Below, piece by piece: positions 43,944 to 55,243 of a stretch of 64,000 nucleotides of DNA. The stretch is from Mycocentrospora acerina. Taxonomy: Eukaryota; Ascomycota; Dothideomycetes; Pleosporales. The stretch covers positions 62,001 to 126,000 of the forward strand of contig JAKUHH010000201.1 in NCBI GenBank assembly GCA_022701365.1. Direction: 5' to 3'. Each line of letters opens with the position of its first letter. Position 1 is the first letter of the stretch. The notes under the pieces are model-generated. The model had not been told where the DNA came from, searched no databases, and saw only the letters and a list, made by a program, of their open reading frames with translations. The position numbers and the translations under genes were made by a program.

Positions 43944-44768
43944 CTAGAGCATGAGAGCAGCGAGACTTAATATAAATTGGAGGACAGCGACGGTTTGATT
44001 GTTTCCGGTGCTGATGAATGCAGACGGCGTCACTACTGTAGTGGGGCTACCAAAGGTTGAGCTAAGATTCGACGACGAAGTAGTTGTTCCGGTTGAGCTT
44101 GTAAAGAAGGAGCTGGTAAGGTAGGAGCGTGTAATAGTCGAGTGGCATTTCGAGAGGGCGTCGGGGTGAGATTGTGTCGAATGATTGGCAGCCGATAGTG
44201 CATTCTGCACAAATTGATTGTGAGCTCCCCTAGCGTTCAAACTGGACACCATTCCAGATTCACAATGAGAATGATTAAGTGTCTGAGAGCAGAAAAACCA
44301 CTGCGGCTCCTAAGTAGCAACTTCGTACTGCACGACAAATTTCCCGCCGATATTTGTAGGGTTGGACCGTTGAAATTCAGTGCCAAATATCCCGTTCTTT
44401 ACACACGGATGCGTGAAGTTGCTCTGTGTCAGAGTGTGATTGAGTGTGAGAAAATTGAACGAGACAGTGGATCCAACTGTAATTTTGATTGATATTGGTG
44501 AAAACCTCACTTCTCCATCGGCACCAACAGTGACACTAGCAGTTGGACGCGAGGTATAAGCCGCGGTTTTAGAGATATTGTTACAAGTCGGAGTCGGTTC
44601 TGGAGATGGGGATATGAGTGGCATCCACCCGCTTGAGCTAGAAAAACAAGAAGTCATATTGGCCGCGGGCATAGAGGTATTTTGAAATGAATTTGTCATT
44701 GTCCATGCTCTTACTAAGAAGTAAGGCAAAGCGATAATGAGGAGCGCCAAAGTGAATAAGGAAGCCAT
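43944..44768 (-). pseudogene. Cupredoxin-like secreted protein with in-frame stop
   Basis: A plastocyanin-like extracellular serine-rich protein of fungi. ATG at 44768 (the TTG further up is ignored); signal peptide 'MASLFTLALLIIALPYFLVRA'. The cupredoxin fold ~residues 60-170 has 'VTVGADGEVRFSPISIKITVG', 'NHTLTQSNFTHPC' (first Cu-ligand His), and, after the break, 'PQWFFCSQTLNHSHCESGMV' (Cys and His ligands). A Ser/Thr-rich stalk and hydrophobic tail (GPI-like) follow to 43944. The two parts are in the same frame, separated only by one TAG at 44312-44310. No intron of normal size with conserved ends removes it without deleting a conserved strand. It is therefore most likely a recent nonsense pseudogene; readthrough or a base-call error are alternatives. 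Confidence 0.7.
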
Positions 44769-45042
44769 ATCAATTGACAAGTCATTGTTCCCTGAACCCT
44801 TGTTTATAAAAGTGTATCTCTCCTCAGAAACAGGACACGGGAGTTGTGCATCTGCGAACGGTTTTGGAGAGCTACGGGTTTGCGTAAAACCAGTGCGCGG
44901 AATTCAAGAATGTGTAATCAGTAATCGGGATGACGTTTTGAGACTTCTATTAGCATATAAAACCATGACGATCTGGGCATTTACCTAGAGACAGAAAACC
45001 ACGATTATTCTAGAACCCAACCCAACAATAACTAATCACCAA

Positions 45043-45718
45043 ATGAGCGAGCTTGATCGAAATGTCTTCAACGGCGGTTGTTCCCACGAACCCAAGTCAA
45101 GTGAAATCACTCAAACGGAAGGGTTACGAGCTACCCCCAACCTCAGGCAAGCCTCACGATCCGAAAGTAAAACCATTTCAGCAAAAACCAGTCTGCGGCG
45201 AATCAGGAGCCTCCTTTCCAGAATTTCAGCAACGTGGGATATCCAACCCTCCCCGCACCAATTGAATCAATAGGTTCAACTCACGCTGAATCCGATGCGA
45301 ACCTCAAAGAAACCGATGACGAGGGTGAAGATCAGCTGGATAAACGAAAAAGAGAAGCCTTGTTGAATGAGGGTGCCAAGGGACTGTCAGAGATACGCCA
45401 AACTCGTGCTCATGCTGAAGTACCCGACAAAATCAAGAAACTTCATCGAGAATTGGCAGGCTTTGTGCGCCAATGGTGGAAAGGGGGAAAAGATTCCCAA
45501 CTCGCATCAACACTCTATCAAGAATATCAATGAGAAAATCAAGAAAAAGCTGCCAAGAACTTGCAAACGAAGAATTTGAACAGGTCTTCCAGAACGAGTT
45601 CAAGCAGCAACTAGAGAGAGTGTGTGTTAGCAAAGAAGAGTTCTATGATTTTAAAAATGCGTTCTGGAGCTACTATGGATCACAACAACAGAAAAAAGGA
45701 GAGGGCATCCAAGATTAA
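45043..45718 (+). pseudogene. Small decayed coding region, frame-shifted
   Basis: Three overlapping frames take turns: 45043/45053 (~70 aa, 'PTSGKPHDPKVKPFQQ'), 45234-45533 ('LDKRKREALLNEGAKGLSEIRQTRAH', 'LHRELAGFVRQWW') and 45473-45718 ('ANEEFEQVFQNEFKQQLERV', 'YDFKNAFWSYYG'). Together they read like one charged coiled-coil protein of ~200 aa, but I could not join them with convincing splice sites. A broken gene with frameshifts is the simplest reading; an intron-containing small gene is possible. Family unknown. Confidence 0.4.
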
Positions 45719-45789
45719 AACGACCAATTTCGAGTTTCCAATAGACTAGATTGGGTTGTAATTATAATTGTCATGTGTGTGGACAACTC

Positions 45790-47399
45790 TCATGCCACAT
45801 GCCCCTCTAGCCGCCAAATCAACCACGCCGACCACGCAAATGGCACCGCCGCCAGCCTCAACAGCCATACCGCGTCGCGTCCGACGTCGAGCAGATTCAA
45901 GCCCGCCAGCACCACGGCGCAAACCAGCGCGCTAGCAACTTGCGGGAGCGAAATAGCCATATTGTGCAAGCCCTGGACGCCCGCCACGCCGGTACGCACC
46001 TCGGCAAGTTCGGTGTTGATCAGTGCGAACGGAACCCACATGGTCACGGCCTGGGTTGCGCCGATGAGGGAGAGGAGGATGAGGGAGGCTGTCGAGGTTT
46101 GAAAGGGGATTGTGAGGACGAGGGAGGTGGCTGCGAGGAGCTGGGAGAACAACCAGAGGCGCCTGAGGTTGCGGGTGTGGTGAGAGAGGAGGGTCAGGAA
46201 GAGAGTGGATACAAGGGTTCCTATGGAGATGGAGAGGGATGCATAGAGGGGGTAGGGTTTTGCGTGGGTTTCTGGCGAGGGTTCGAGGTTGGGGGTTTGG
46301 AGGAATTCAGAGAGTGCAGGGAGATGTTAGTTTTGATAGAAACGAAACGGGATATGTACAGTGGGGGGATTACCTGTTTCGTAAGCATACCTAAAGGTTT
46401 GTGTTAGTTGATGCACTGATGCGAGCAAGTGATGACCTACGTAGACATGTAATACAAGACCGGAAACCACCCAAACCACGCAACAAGCTGCACGCTGCAC
46501 ACCTTGGCTGTCAGCGGCGGCAGCCGTCTCCAGCGCCGCACCAGCTCGCCCGGCAGACACATGGTGTAGACCCGCCCGATGGCAGACGCGGACTGCTGGC
46601 GGAGAGGCGGCTTGGCATCATCGGGCGGAACAAAGCAGCAGACCAGCCCAACCGTAGCAGCGGAGCAGATGGCCGCGACGCACGCCAGCATGCGGAACGT
46701 GACTACGGGGTCCATTTCTGGGGACTGTGTAGTCAAGATGAAGCCGACGGTAGAGAGCACGACGGATCCGAGAACGTTCCAGCGCATAGACCAGGCGGCG
46801 GCGGCAGCTTGTTGAGACGGCGGACAGGCGTCGACGACGATGGCACGCACGCCGACTGAGTAGGCCGTTAGTGCAAACAAGATAATCACCAGGCACGCGA
46901 CGGCGAGTGCGCGCGGCTGCCAGGGCTTTGCTGTCGGCATGTCGGTGAAAGGCGCCGTGAGCTCCGAGGCAGAGGCCATGAGCAGGGCCGAGATGACTGT
47001 GGTGAGTGCGCCGGCCATCATGACGGGTTTCCGCCGCCCAAGCGGGTGGTGAAGCTCGTCACTCAGCTGGCCCATTATCGGTTGGATGAAGGCGCCAAAG
47101 ATGGGACCTAGAGCCCAGGTCACCGATATGGACGAAGGTGTCATGCCCAGGGAGCCGAGGTACGGCTGCTTCTTTGTCAGTTGACTGAAATTATGATGAC
47201 GATGATGGTGGTGGTGATAATGGGGGAAGAATGGGTGACAGACCGTGCCACTGGATTGTAGTAGGAACCAGCAGACTTGGAGCCCGAGGCTGGGACATGT
47301 TACGAGGAGTAGGCCGCGTGTGGATAGTCGTTCGGGTGGTTTTAGCTGGTAGGACTCGTCGAGCTCAAATGACAGCTGTTCATCTTCTTCCGAGGCCAT
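45790..47399 (-). CDS. SLC45/SUT-type sugar:H+ symporter (MFS/GPH)
   Basis: Plasma-membrane transporter of the sucrose/maltose carrier group found in plants, animals (SLC45) and fungi. About 12 hydrophobic segments over several exons. Marks: 'SLGLQVCWFLLQSSGT...PYLGSLGMTPSSIS' (TM1-TM2), 'LGPIFGAFIQPIMGQLSDELHHPLGRRKP' (family signature between TM2 and TM3), 'YSVGVRAIVVDACPPSQQ'. The C-terminal half continues 'WFGWFPVLYYMSTYVG' into the 3' exons and ends '...WLIWRLEGHVA'. The first intron (~47,170-47,247) reads through as a His-rich stretch that is not protein. Internal exon limits between 46,440 and 46,150 were not resolved. It may supply sugar or export product for the neighbouring cluster; only proximity supports that. 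Confidence 0.82.
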
Positions 47400-47593
47400 T
47401 CCGTGTTGGATGCAAAGTGCCTTTTACAGTCATTGTGATTGTTTGTTGGATATATACCGCGTCTTTCTATGCCCCTTGTTCTTCATCATGCCATGATTGC
47501 TTGGCCCTTGTGGCATTTCTTGTTTAATTACTGCGATTATCCGGTAGGCTCCTCTTTTACTGGTAGTTACTTTTCTTACTAATCAATCTACAT

Positions 47594-48805
47594 CTACATC
47601 TGCACTACAATCTTCTCGCCAGATATCTTCTTGTCCCGAATCAGCTCCATCCCCGCCATAATCGCCTCAAACCCACCTTCTAGCACCCTTAGGGGATGAT
47701 TCTTGAGCTTTCCCTCAGCAACTAGCTTCTCTGCCACATCCCAAAGCCTCACCCCGAATTCTTTCAGTTCTTCATCTGCTTCACTTCCATACGGCGCCGG
47801 CCACGTACAGCCCTCGCCAAATACCCTCGGACCGACAGTAAAGTTGCACTTGACCACCTTGCGCGTAGCTGCATGCTCCTGCCACGGGTCCAACGAGACG
47901 TATTTGCCGCCTGCACGCCCGATAGCCGCGAAGCAGAGGATAGTCGACTCAACGCTAGTAATGCAGTCGAGAGCGTATGCTAGGTTGTTTTTTGTGTAGG
48001 ATCTCTGTGTGATTGTAAGTATTTTTTTTCTAGTTGCAACTGCGGACGGGTAGCCAAAGAGGGTAATGAAAAAAAAAACTACTACTTACAATTTTCTGCG
48101 CACACTCCTTGTCATGCCTGTCAAAAACCTCCTCAGCACCGTTACTCCTTGCCAGGGCAAAGTTCTTGGGTGAGCACACCGCAATTGGAATCAACCCAGA
48201 CCTAGATCCCCATCAGTCAGCACAGTCCAGCCCAAACGTGAATCCCCAATGGCTGTCAAGACTTACAACTTCAAGAGCTGGATAGCAATCGTAGCAGTAG
48301 CCGTACTCCCGCCATACACCAAAACATGCCTGCCCTTTTCTTCCGGCTGATCCGGTAGCGGTAAACCCAGCAGCTTCAGCGCCAGACCGGCAGTGCACAG
48401 TCCCACAGGTAGACTCGCAGCAGCTTCATAACTCCACGCGTCGGGGATCTTCATCCACATGCGGCCGCGAGTCACGTTGTAGTTGGCAAACGCCCCACGC
48501 TCCGGACTCGCTTTGAAGAGCTCGTTCTGCGCGCCGCACACGCGGTCGCCTATCTGCACGTTGGTCACATCTGCCCCGATGGCAATCACCTCGCCTGCAA
48601 AGTCTGCGCCAAGGATTGCGTAGGGGAGAGCAAACGGCCCGCGCATTTTAGTGTCGCTGGGGTTGACGCCAACGGCATGTACGCGGACGAGGACTTGGTC
48701 TGGCGGCAGGGAGGGGAATGGGCAGTCGCTGCGGACGATGACGTTGTCGTGGTCGTCGACAACCAGACCCAGTTGGGTGGTGGGTGGTGTAAACGGGCTA
48801 GTCAT
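47594..48805 (-). CDS. Medium-chain reductase, trans-enoyl-reductase-like
   Basis: Zinc-free MDR-superfamily NADPH oxidoreductase resembling fungal trans-acting enoyl reductases (LovC/ToxD-like). Three exons (about 48805-48267, 48200-48088, 48003-47594), ~350 aa. Start ATG gives 'MTSPFTPPTTQLGLVV'. Catalytic-domain marks: 'VLVRVHAVGVNPSDTKM', 'ILGADFAGEVIAIG', 'GDRVCG'; nucleotide-binding part 'HVLVYGGSTATATIAIQLLKL'; then 'ALDCITSVESTILCFAAIG' and the end 'LIRDKKISGEKIVVQM'. In known systems such enzymes act with a reducing PKS, but no PKS lies in this window, so here it may reduce a double bond on a different scaffold (inference). It is on the left side of cluster 2. Confidence 0.88.
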
Positions 48806-49837
48806 TCTGGCAAGGAGTGACAAGGACGATGAGGAGAAGATTGGATGTGGTTTGGGCTAGAGATCAATTGGTTCAACGCAACAATGTTGTAATAAAAATG
48901 CTTTTATTTATATCACGTAGAGGCGGTGAGGCTTCTAAAGCAATGCAAAGCCGCACGTTCTCGCATGCATGAGCGTTACTGCAGAGACAGCGAGCGCCGA
49001 GAGATTGGTGGGTTGATCCCAGATAGATGAGAGATGGGTGGATTGGGGAGATGGTGGTGGTGCTTTCTGGACTCGGGGGAGTGGTATTGTTGCAGTTGGT
49101 AGGCCGGAGTTGTAGTGCTCCACATGCGACACTGTAATTAGGGCACAGACTTAAGCTAATGATTTAATCGTGTAGCCAAGACGCTACGGAGTTGTCCTCC
49201 GCAGCGTGTAGGGCCCTTGTAGATGAAGCGTATTAGCATTGGCCAATTTCATATACTACAATACGCTTAACCCAATCTGGCAATTTTTCCATCTCCAGAT
49301 AACCATGGCGGGGATCACTGTATCGGGCCGAAAGTAGTGTACATACGTATAAAACTTGCCGTGCTAATAGACTGTAATCTAGCAGATTAAGCTTTTTCTC
49401 TTAATGACCCTTGAAATAATACCCGGCGCGGGCCGAATCTAGTATGCAGAAGTTCATTTACAAGGGCCCCCCTTGTGTTCGCCACGTCACGTTACAGAAG
49501 GAATGCCGCCGTACCTACGAACCGACGTAGCTACCCCTGTAGCCGCGAAGCTGATCCGTTCCGTATCAGTAGAAACGGTAGACCCTAACTAATACCAATC
49601 GGAACGTCTGTGCCCTAGTTACGACCTCACTTATCACCATGTACGGTCTGACCTAACAATTGCCGTAAGGGCTAAGACGTGAGGTTGTAGTCGGTATGCG
49701 ATTGATTAACTTGAATGTAACCAACCAATGTATTTAGTCCGGTCCCATCACTAGGAAGTCCAGCCATACGCAATCCCCTCGTAAACTGTCACACGACACC
49801 GGGAAACCACGCTTGTAGGAATTTTTTGTTTTTCACA
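48806..49837. other. Intergenic, nothing recognised
   Basis: A 1-kb divergent promoter region between reductase (minus) and hydrolase (plus). No coding, repeat or RNA gene recognised. A 65-aa frame at 48935-49132 is unsupported. Confidence 0.5.
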
Positions 49838-50527
49838 ATGGGCCTCTCCAAAAAACCCTCCAAAGCAATCCTCTGCATGCACGGGGGCGGATCTTCTCCC
49901 GCCGTCTTCCGCTTCCAGACCTCCTCCCTGCACGCCGCCCTAGCCCACGAGTACGACTTCCTCTATGCGTCGGCACCGCACATCGCCACGCCCGGACCCG
50001 ACGTACTCCCATTCTTCGCGGGCATGGATCCATTCTACAGCTGGTTCAGGCCCGTCCACGACGACCCTGCCTCGGAAGTTGTCATCTTCAACAAGGCGGT
50101 GCGCAAAAGCGTCGATGACTACACAAAAAAAAACCCAGGCGCCAAGATTTTTGGAGTACTAGGTTTTTCCCAAGGCGCCGTGGCGTCGACTATGCTCCTG
50201 TGGCAGCGGCAGGTCGGCCGGGTGGCTTGGCTACCCGACGTCAAGTTCGGAGTACTGCTCTGCCCCGGCTACAGTGCGGTTGCTACTGGGTACATGCGGG
50301 ATATCTGCGAGCAGGAAAACCGCGGTGAGGAGGGGATAATGGTGCAGGTGCCGACACTGCATTTGCATGGACGCCAGGATGTCGTGAATCTGCCCCAGTC
50401 GAGAAGGATGTACGCGACTCATTACAAGGGCACTAGGTTGCTTGAGTTTGACGGCGAGCATGAGGTACCGAAGAGGCTTGGGGATGTCAAGAAGGTTGTT
50501 GATTATGTGCTGGGGATCCCTGTGTAG
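49838..50527 (+). CDS. FSH1-family serine hydrolase (LovG-like)
   Basis: An alpha/beta-hydrolase of the FSH1 family; the relative LovG releases a polyketide from its synthase. Single exon, 229 aa, typical length. Starts MGLSKKPSKAIL. Oxyanion-side 'CMHGGGSSPAVFRFQ', nucleophile elbow 'GVLGFSQGAVAS' (Ser), Asp in 'LHLHGRQDVV', His in 'FDGEHEVPKR'. All three catalytic residues are present. It could act as an editing or release hydrolase for a thioester or ester in cluster 2 (inference). Upstream TTG extension rejected. Confidence 0.9.
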   Translation: MGLSKKPSKAILCMHGGGSSPAVFRFQTSSLHAALAHEYDFLYASAPHIATPGPDVLPFFAGMDPFYSWFRPVHDDPASEVVIFNKAVRKSVDDYTKKNPGAKIFGVLGFSQGAVASTMLLWQRQVGRVAWLPDVKFGVLLCPGYSAVATGYMRDICEQENRGEEGIMVQVPTLHLHGRQDVVNLPQSRRMYATHYKGTRLLEFDGEHEVPKRLGDVKKVVDYVLGIPV

Positions 50528-50782
50528 GGAAAGTGTAGCAGATGTGATGTTCAAGGTCTGAAGAATTAGTTGATAATAGAAGTCATGTTGCATTAAAAAC
50601 GAGAATGCTCGTATGAGGCCATCCCACTATCAGCCCAGTTTGTAGTTTGAACCCGGGCCCCGCTTTATCGAGCCTTGAAGTCGTAGTATTCCTCGGCATC
50701 GGTGATATTGACAAGCCGGAAAACATCCACAGCCTTTGTTTCCAACCTCACTGTCCAATTCAGTCTACTCACCACCGCCAAA

Positions 50783-52283
50783 ATGTCCTCCAACCCCCCG
50801 CTCCCAGCCTCACCAGCAACCTCCGGCCTCGACTTCACCGACAAGCCCTATCACACCTCACATATCGACCCGCTAGCCCGTTTCCACGAAAACGTGACCC
50901 AAGTCCGGCGCTGGATCGAGGACAACCTCTCCGTACGTCATCATCACCTCTCCCACCCAAAAACGTCAACTGACGTACCCAGAACTTCTCCCACCTGAAC
51001 GAGACAATCGTCCTCCAGCTCGGATCCGACACCTTCCCGCACCAGCCCCTAACCATTGATGCAACGACGGTGCCGCCCGTCCTCTCCACCACCGTCCCCT
51101 CGACCCCCCACAAATCGATTACCATCCTGCCAGAGTACATTCTCGACGCAATCGATGGGCGCATGCACAGCCAACACGCCTTTGGCAAGCGAGCCACGCC
51201 GCCCACCCTCGGCGCCATACCCTCCTGCTTCGCCCCCGCCGGCATTCCAGGGCCTTGCAGAGCCGTAGATGCCGAGACGACGCTGCCTAAGCCGACCGAA
51301 GACGTGACGCAGCTAAAGCACGATTTGGCGAAATGGGGGTATGCCATTTGCGCGAATGCCCTGAGCGCCGAGCAGGTGCAGATTATCCGGACCGCGGTAG
51401 AGGAGCAGGCTGAGGCGGAGAGGTTGGTTGGGGTCGGGCATTTGGATAATGCGCATAAGAAGGCGGGGGATCAGCCGAATCAACGGGTGTGGTCAGTTTG
51501 CCCCTTTTCCTTCATCTTCTTCTTCTTCTTCTTCTTCTTCTTCGATGTAGTGCGGGTGCTGATGTGTGATGCCCGCAAAACAGGAACCTCCCCAACAAAG
51601 GTGACGAGTTCCTCGACCTGCTCAACCACCCGCTCATCGACGCCGTCATGCCGTGGTTTCTGGGCGGCAACTTCAGCCTCTTCACCATGTCGGCCAATAT
51701 TGCGCGCCCCGGCACATCGGGCATATACATGCACCGTGACCAGATGGTCATGTCGCCGGATACGACCGCGCATGCCTATGTGCTCAATGCGTTATGGTAT
51801 TTGACTGATGTTTCTGATGAGAAGGGTGCCACGCGCGTGTATCCAGGGAGTCATGTGATGAATGTTTTGCCGGCTGATTTAAATGATATTGTAAGTCATT
51901 CTTTTTGTTGGTGCTGGTGTTTTTTAATCGGACCTGGGACAAAAAGCTGATACACACCACAAAAGGGCACATCAATCCCCGCTGCAGCACCAGCAGGCTC
52001 CTGCCTGCTCCTCGACAGCAGATGCTGGCACTCGACGGGCGTCAACACGACCGACGAAACGCGGCCGGTTATCCTGCAGTCGTTTTGTAGGTTCTTTGTT
52101 CGGCAGATTGAGAACTACCAGGCTATTCTGAGCGACGAGGTCAAGGCCAAGTTGTCGGAGCGCCAGAGGGCGCTGTTGGGTTTGCCGAGTTTGCAGCCTG
52201 GTGGCAAGGGACAGGGATTTGCGGTTTATAACTGGCCAGGGACGCAGGTTGGAAGAATGAGGGCCGCTGTCGGGAAGGAGTAG
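50783..52283 (+). CDS. PhyH-like Fe(II)/2-oxoglutarate dioxygenase
   Basis: Phytanoyl-CoA dioxygenase-family hydroxylase, a common tailoring enzyme in fungal metabolism. Four exons (50783-50932, 50983-51491, 51584-51890, 51966-52283) give 1,284 nt, 427 aa. The first ~150 residues are an N-terminal extension. The catalytic core starts at 'LKHDLAKWGYAICANALSAEQV'. Iron ligands: 'IYMHRDQMVM' (HxD) and distal His in 'RCWHSTGVN'; 2-OG Arg in 'TRPVILQSF'. 'NALWYLTDVSDEKGATRVYPGSH' is the family strand. Intron 2 contains a TTC microsatellite. It lies on the plus strand next to the UstYa-type gene transcribed towards it. Confidence 0.9.
51511..51544 (+). repeat. (TTC)n microsatellite in PhyH-like intron 2
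   Basis: About ten TTC triplets within intron 2 (51492-51583). They serve as a polypyrimidine run but are longer than splicing needs. Confidence 0.85.
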
Positions 52284-52441
52284 ATTCGTGCGTGGTTTGG
52301 TTTGGATAGGTGGTGGTTTGAGCTATGTCGTACGCTTGCTATATTGATAAACTTGCCCAACGACGCAACATCACTGCATTCATTCATCAAACCACACCAG
52401 CCATCCATTGAGACAATCGTTCACGAACAGGACCATCACAT

Positions 52442-53850
52442 CTACCCAACATGGCTATTCTTCAGCATCTCCTTCCCGGGAATAGTCCCCTGTGGAATCC
52501 CATGCTCCTTGGCCCACGCCTGCCAATCTGGCCTGGCAAACAATCTGTCCCACTCGACGATTGCATCCTGGTTCAAAAAATCCGCATGGCCGTTCTCATC
52601 CAGCAACGTCGCTTTTCACCATCAGCCAGCGTCTTCTAAAACAAATAATATTGCGGTTTTTCATAGTACATACCGTAAAGTGGGTGCGGAGCAACTGCAA
52701 GCAAGGCAAGTCAAGTCAGCATGTCTTTCCATGGTTTGTGCTGGATTGTGTGATGCTTATGCTTACCCTGCCCAAGACTAGCCTTCCCAGCCGGAACAAT
52801 CTGGTTGTTCCCAGCCCACTCCAGGACGCGGTCCCAGTTTGCGCACGTGTGCCGCGCCCCGTCCCAGTTGACAACGGGCGCCACCTCGTTGACTACCCAA
52901 TGCAGAGACAGCGGAGACATGTCAGGGTGGCATTTTAGCGAGTCCATTAGGCGGTGGAGGCAGTGGTCTCGTCATAGTCAGTACGTAGTCCTGATGGAAG
53001 AAAAAAAAGGGAGTGAGTGACACGGAAAGAAACATACGCAAATGACTGTTATGCGACTTCTCCTCCGCCTCGGTCATGTTGTGATAGTAATGGTCCCTAT
53101 GCAGGCCATTATACAGATATTTCTACCATTCTTCATCAGCAATTATCCAGTGAACCGGGTATATCTTGGCTTACAACGCAGTGCAGGTTGTGCCCAACCC
53201 ATACACCACCATAGCTGCAGTCGTCAGTCTCTCTCATCATCCAAGCCCGCGCAATGGCAAACGTACTATTCACCAACATCGTCGTCCAGCCAGATGGACC
53301 CCTCCTCAATCCCCAGCCTGCGTATCTCGGCGCTCGGGACGCGGTCGCGGAATGCTTTTTGATTTCCGTCAGCAGCATCTCAACTATGCAGGCTTGAGAT
53401 GGATAATACTCGACAAAAGCGAATTCCAATTCCGATCCAGCTCCGGCCGCGGAGTGCCCAGGTACGGGTGATGTTGGTCCGGTTCCTTGTGGTCGGCCGG
53501 AACCTCCTTGTATTCTAGCACATGCTGCTCAACGTCAACACACCATTCATTCACCCCCCCAAACAAATGAATGCCGCAGAACTTACCCAAGCGCCATACC
53601 GATCCGGCGCGGCGAGGGCTGGACACAGGCTCTTGAAATAAAATTCCCGCGCAGCAAAGAGAACTAGTATTGTGTACACGAGTTGCGCGAGCACAGCGAG
53701 CACAGCATACATGTACCGGTTCCTGGACTTGCGGGTAGGCGGCAGAGGTTGGACACCGTCCGGAGTCAAAAGGAACTGCTCCTGCTCGCCGTCGCTGGTG
53801 CCATCAGGACTGTTGGAGAGGAGAGAGGCGTATCGGGATTTGTGGAACAT
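52442..53850 (-). CDS. UstYa/DUF3328 protein A
   Basis: Type II membrane-anchored UstYa-family protein; characterised relatives are oxidases or cyclases in RiPP and NRPS-like pathways (ustiloxin, phomopsin, cyclochlorotine). Begins with a cytosolic head of ~45 residues, then a TM helix 'YMYAVLAVLAQLVYTILVLFAA', 'REFYFKSLCPALAAP', 'VPADHKEPDQHHPYLGTPRPELDRNW', then the two hallmark motifs: HNLHC at ~53,178-53,192 and, after splicing GC|AC across ~53,036/52,965, HLHHC ('SHLHHCLHRLMDSLKC'). Then 'DMSPLSLHWVVNEVAPVVNWDG' and an end '...AWAKEHGIPQG...HVG' stopping at 52442. Several introns; the middle exons were not fully resolved. It pairs best with protein B. Confidence 0.85.
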
Positions 53851-54079
53851 TCTGTCTTGCCAATTGGTGTTTTGCGTGCTGTTGCGAGTGCTTAGTGAAG
53901 GGAATGCACGGGGTCACGTGTGGGGGGGTGCAAGGATGGCAAGTGAGAAGCTGCGGGCATAACATAAACTAGGGTGTGTTCGAAATAGAGTAACTGACGT
54001 TGCCTCATGACGCATGGCACCCGAAAGCTTAATCCCACATCCCGGGTAGTGCTCATGCCAGGGACCCCTGCCCCGGCCC

Positions 54080-54820
54080 CTACGCCGCCGTCCATCCCCC
54101 GTCAACGCACCAAACCTGCCCGGTAACATGGCCTGCATCAGCCCCATCCGCCAAGAATGCAACCACCCCTGCGACCTCGCTCGGCTCTGCTAGCCTCGCT
54201 TGTGGGATTCTTGCTAGGAATCTGTCCGTTACGGCCGCACCCAGCTTTTCCACCATCGGCACCGCCGTTGGACCCGGGGCGACTGCATTAACCCGTATCC
54301 CATGCTTGGCGTACTCGACCGCTGCCGTCTTGGTCATGGCGATGACCGCGCCCTTTGAGATGGCGTACGGAGCGGAGTTTGGCGTGCCGATTAGCCCTGC
54401 AATGGACGCGGTGAGGACAATGGAACCCCCCGTGGGCTGCGCTGTCATGAAGCGTAGTGCGAGTTGGAGGATCAGGAAGGCGCCGTGGATATTGTACCGG
54501 AAGACCTCCTCAGCATCGGCAGCCGTCACATCCAGGATTGGGCAGCGCGGCCCACCCATGCCCGTGTTGTTGACTAGAATGTCTAGCCGGCCGTGCGTGG
54601 TGCGGATGTAGGTTTCCAAGTCACGGATGCTGTCTTCGGATGCCGCATCGAGGTGTCGTGCGATGACGCTGGCGCCCAGCTCGGCAGCCAGCGCTTCGTA
54701 ATTGGACTTGTCGGCGGCGATGACAGTCGCGCCTTCGGAGACCAGGCGCCGGACAATGGCAGCGCCGCTGCCGGATGCGCAGGATGTTACAAGGGCGATT
54801 TTGGAGGTGAAGCGGGCCAT
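54080..54820 (-). CDS. Short-chain dehydrogenase/reductase
   Basis: Classical SDR, NAD(P)-dependent oxidoreductase, single exon, 246 aa, normal length. Start MARFTSKIALVTS; the longer frame to 55114 is unrelated to SDRs. Catalytic Ser in 'VLTASIAGLIG' and YxxxK as 'YAISK', with Asn in 'ILVNNTG' (NNAG-like). The cofactor motif reads TSCASGSG in place of TGxxxGxG: the first Gly is Ser. Asp in 'VIAADKSN' suggests NAD preference. It is divergent from protein B and likely redox-tailors the cluster 2 product (inference). Confidence 0.92.
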   Translation of the reverse strand: MARFTSKIALVTSCASGSGAAIVRRLVSEGATVIAADKSNYEALAAELGASVIARHLDAASEDSIRDLETYIRTTHGRLDILVNNTGMGGPRCPILDVTAADAEEVFRYNIHGAFLILQLALRFMTAQPTGGSIVLTASIAGLIGTPNSAPYAISKGAVIAMTKTAAVEYAKHGIRVNAVAPGPTAVPMVEKLGAAVTDRFLARIPQARLAEPSEVAGVVAFLADGADAGHVTGQVWCVDGGWTAA

Positions 54821-55243
54821 TCTGGGAGGTGGATGTGTGGTCGTTGGGTGGTGCGATGAGACGCTGAGATTGTGGACCTTCAGACCCTTGAGGAGTGAGT
54901 GCTGTGGGTTGGAAAAGAGGGGGAATAGCGATGGGAGTACTGCTGCAAGGCCGTCTGATCTGTCTAATGCGGCCGTCGTGCTATGCGCCGACTCGTCGTT
55001 AAATACCGCACCTTTACACCTCTGATGAGAATAGCGGGGATTAAACGGCCAACGCAAGGATAATAGAGCTGGGTTTTTGTGATAACCCAACATATCATTC
55101 ATTGGTCTGGGCACGGGTTACCACGCCAGCACTGCCCTCTCCGCTTTTCTACTGCCTGCTAAAAATCCCCCGTGCAGTACATTTCAGATAGGACCTGTAT
55201 CTTCTTCATGTATCAGCCGTCTCAACGACTGCTACTGCCAAAA

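Noticed and set aside
47160..47247. His-rich insertion in the SUT-type transporter
   Set aside because: It splits a conserved TM1-TM2 segment and is bounded by GT...AG; it is an intron that happens to stay in frame.
54821..55114. 98-residue N-terminal extension of the SDR
   Set aside because: Low-complexity and unlike SDRs; the ATG at 54820 gives the standard start directly before the cofactor strand.
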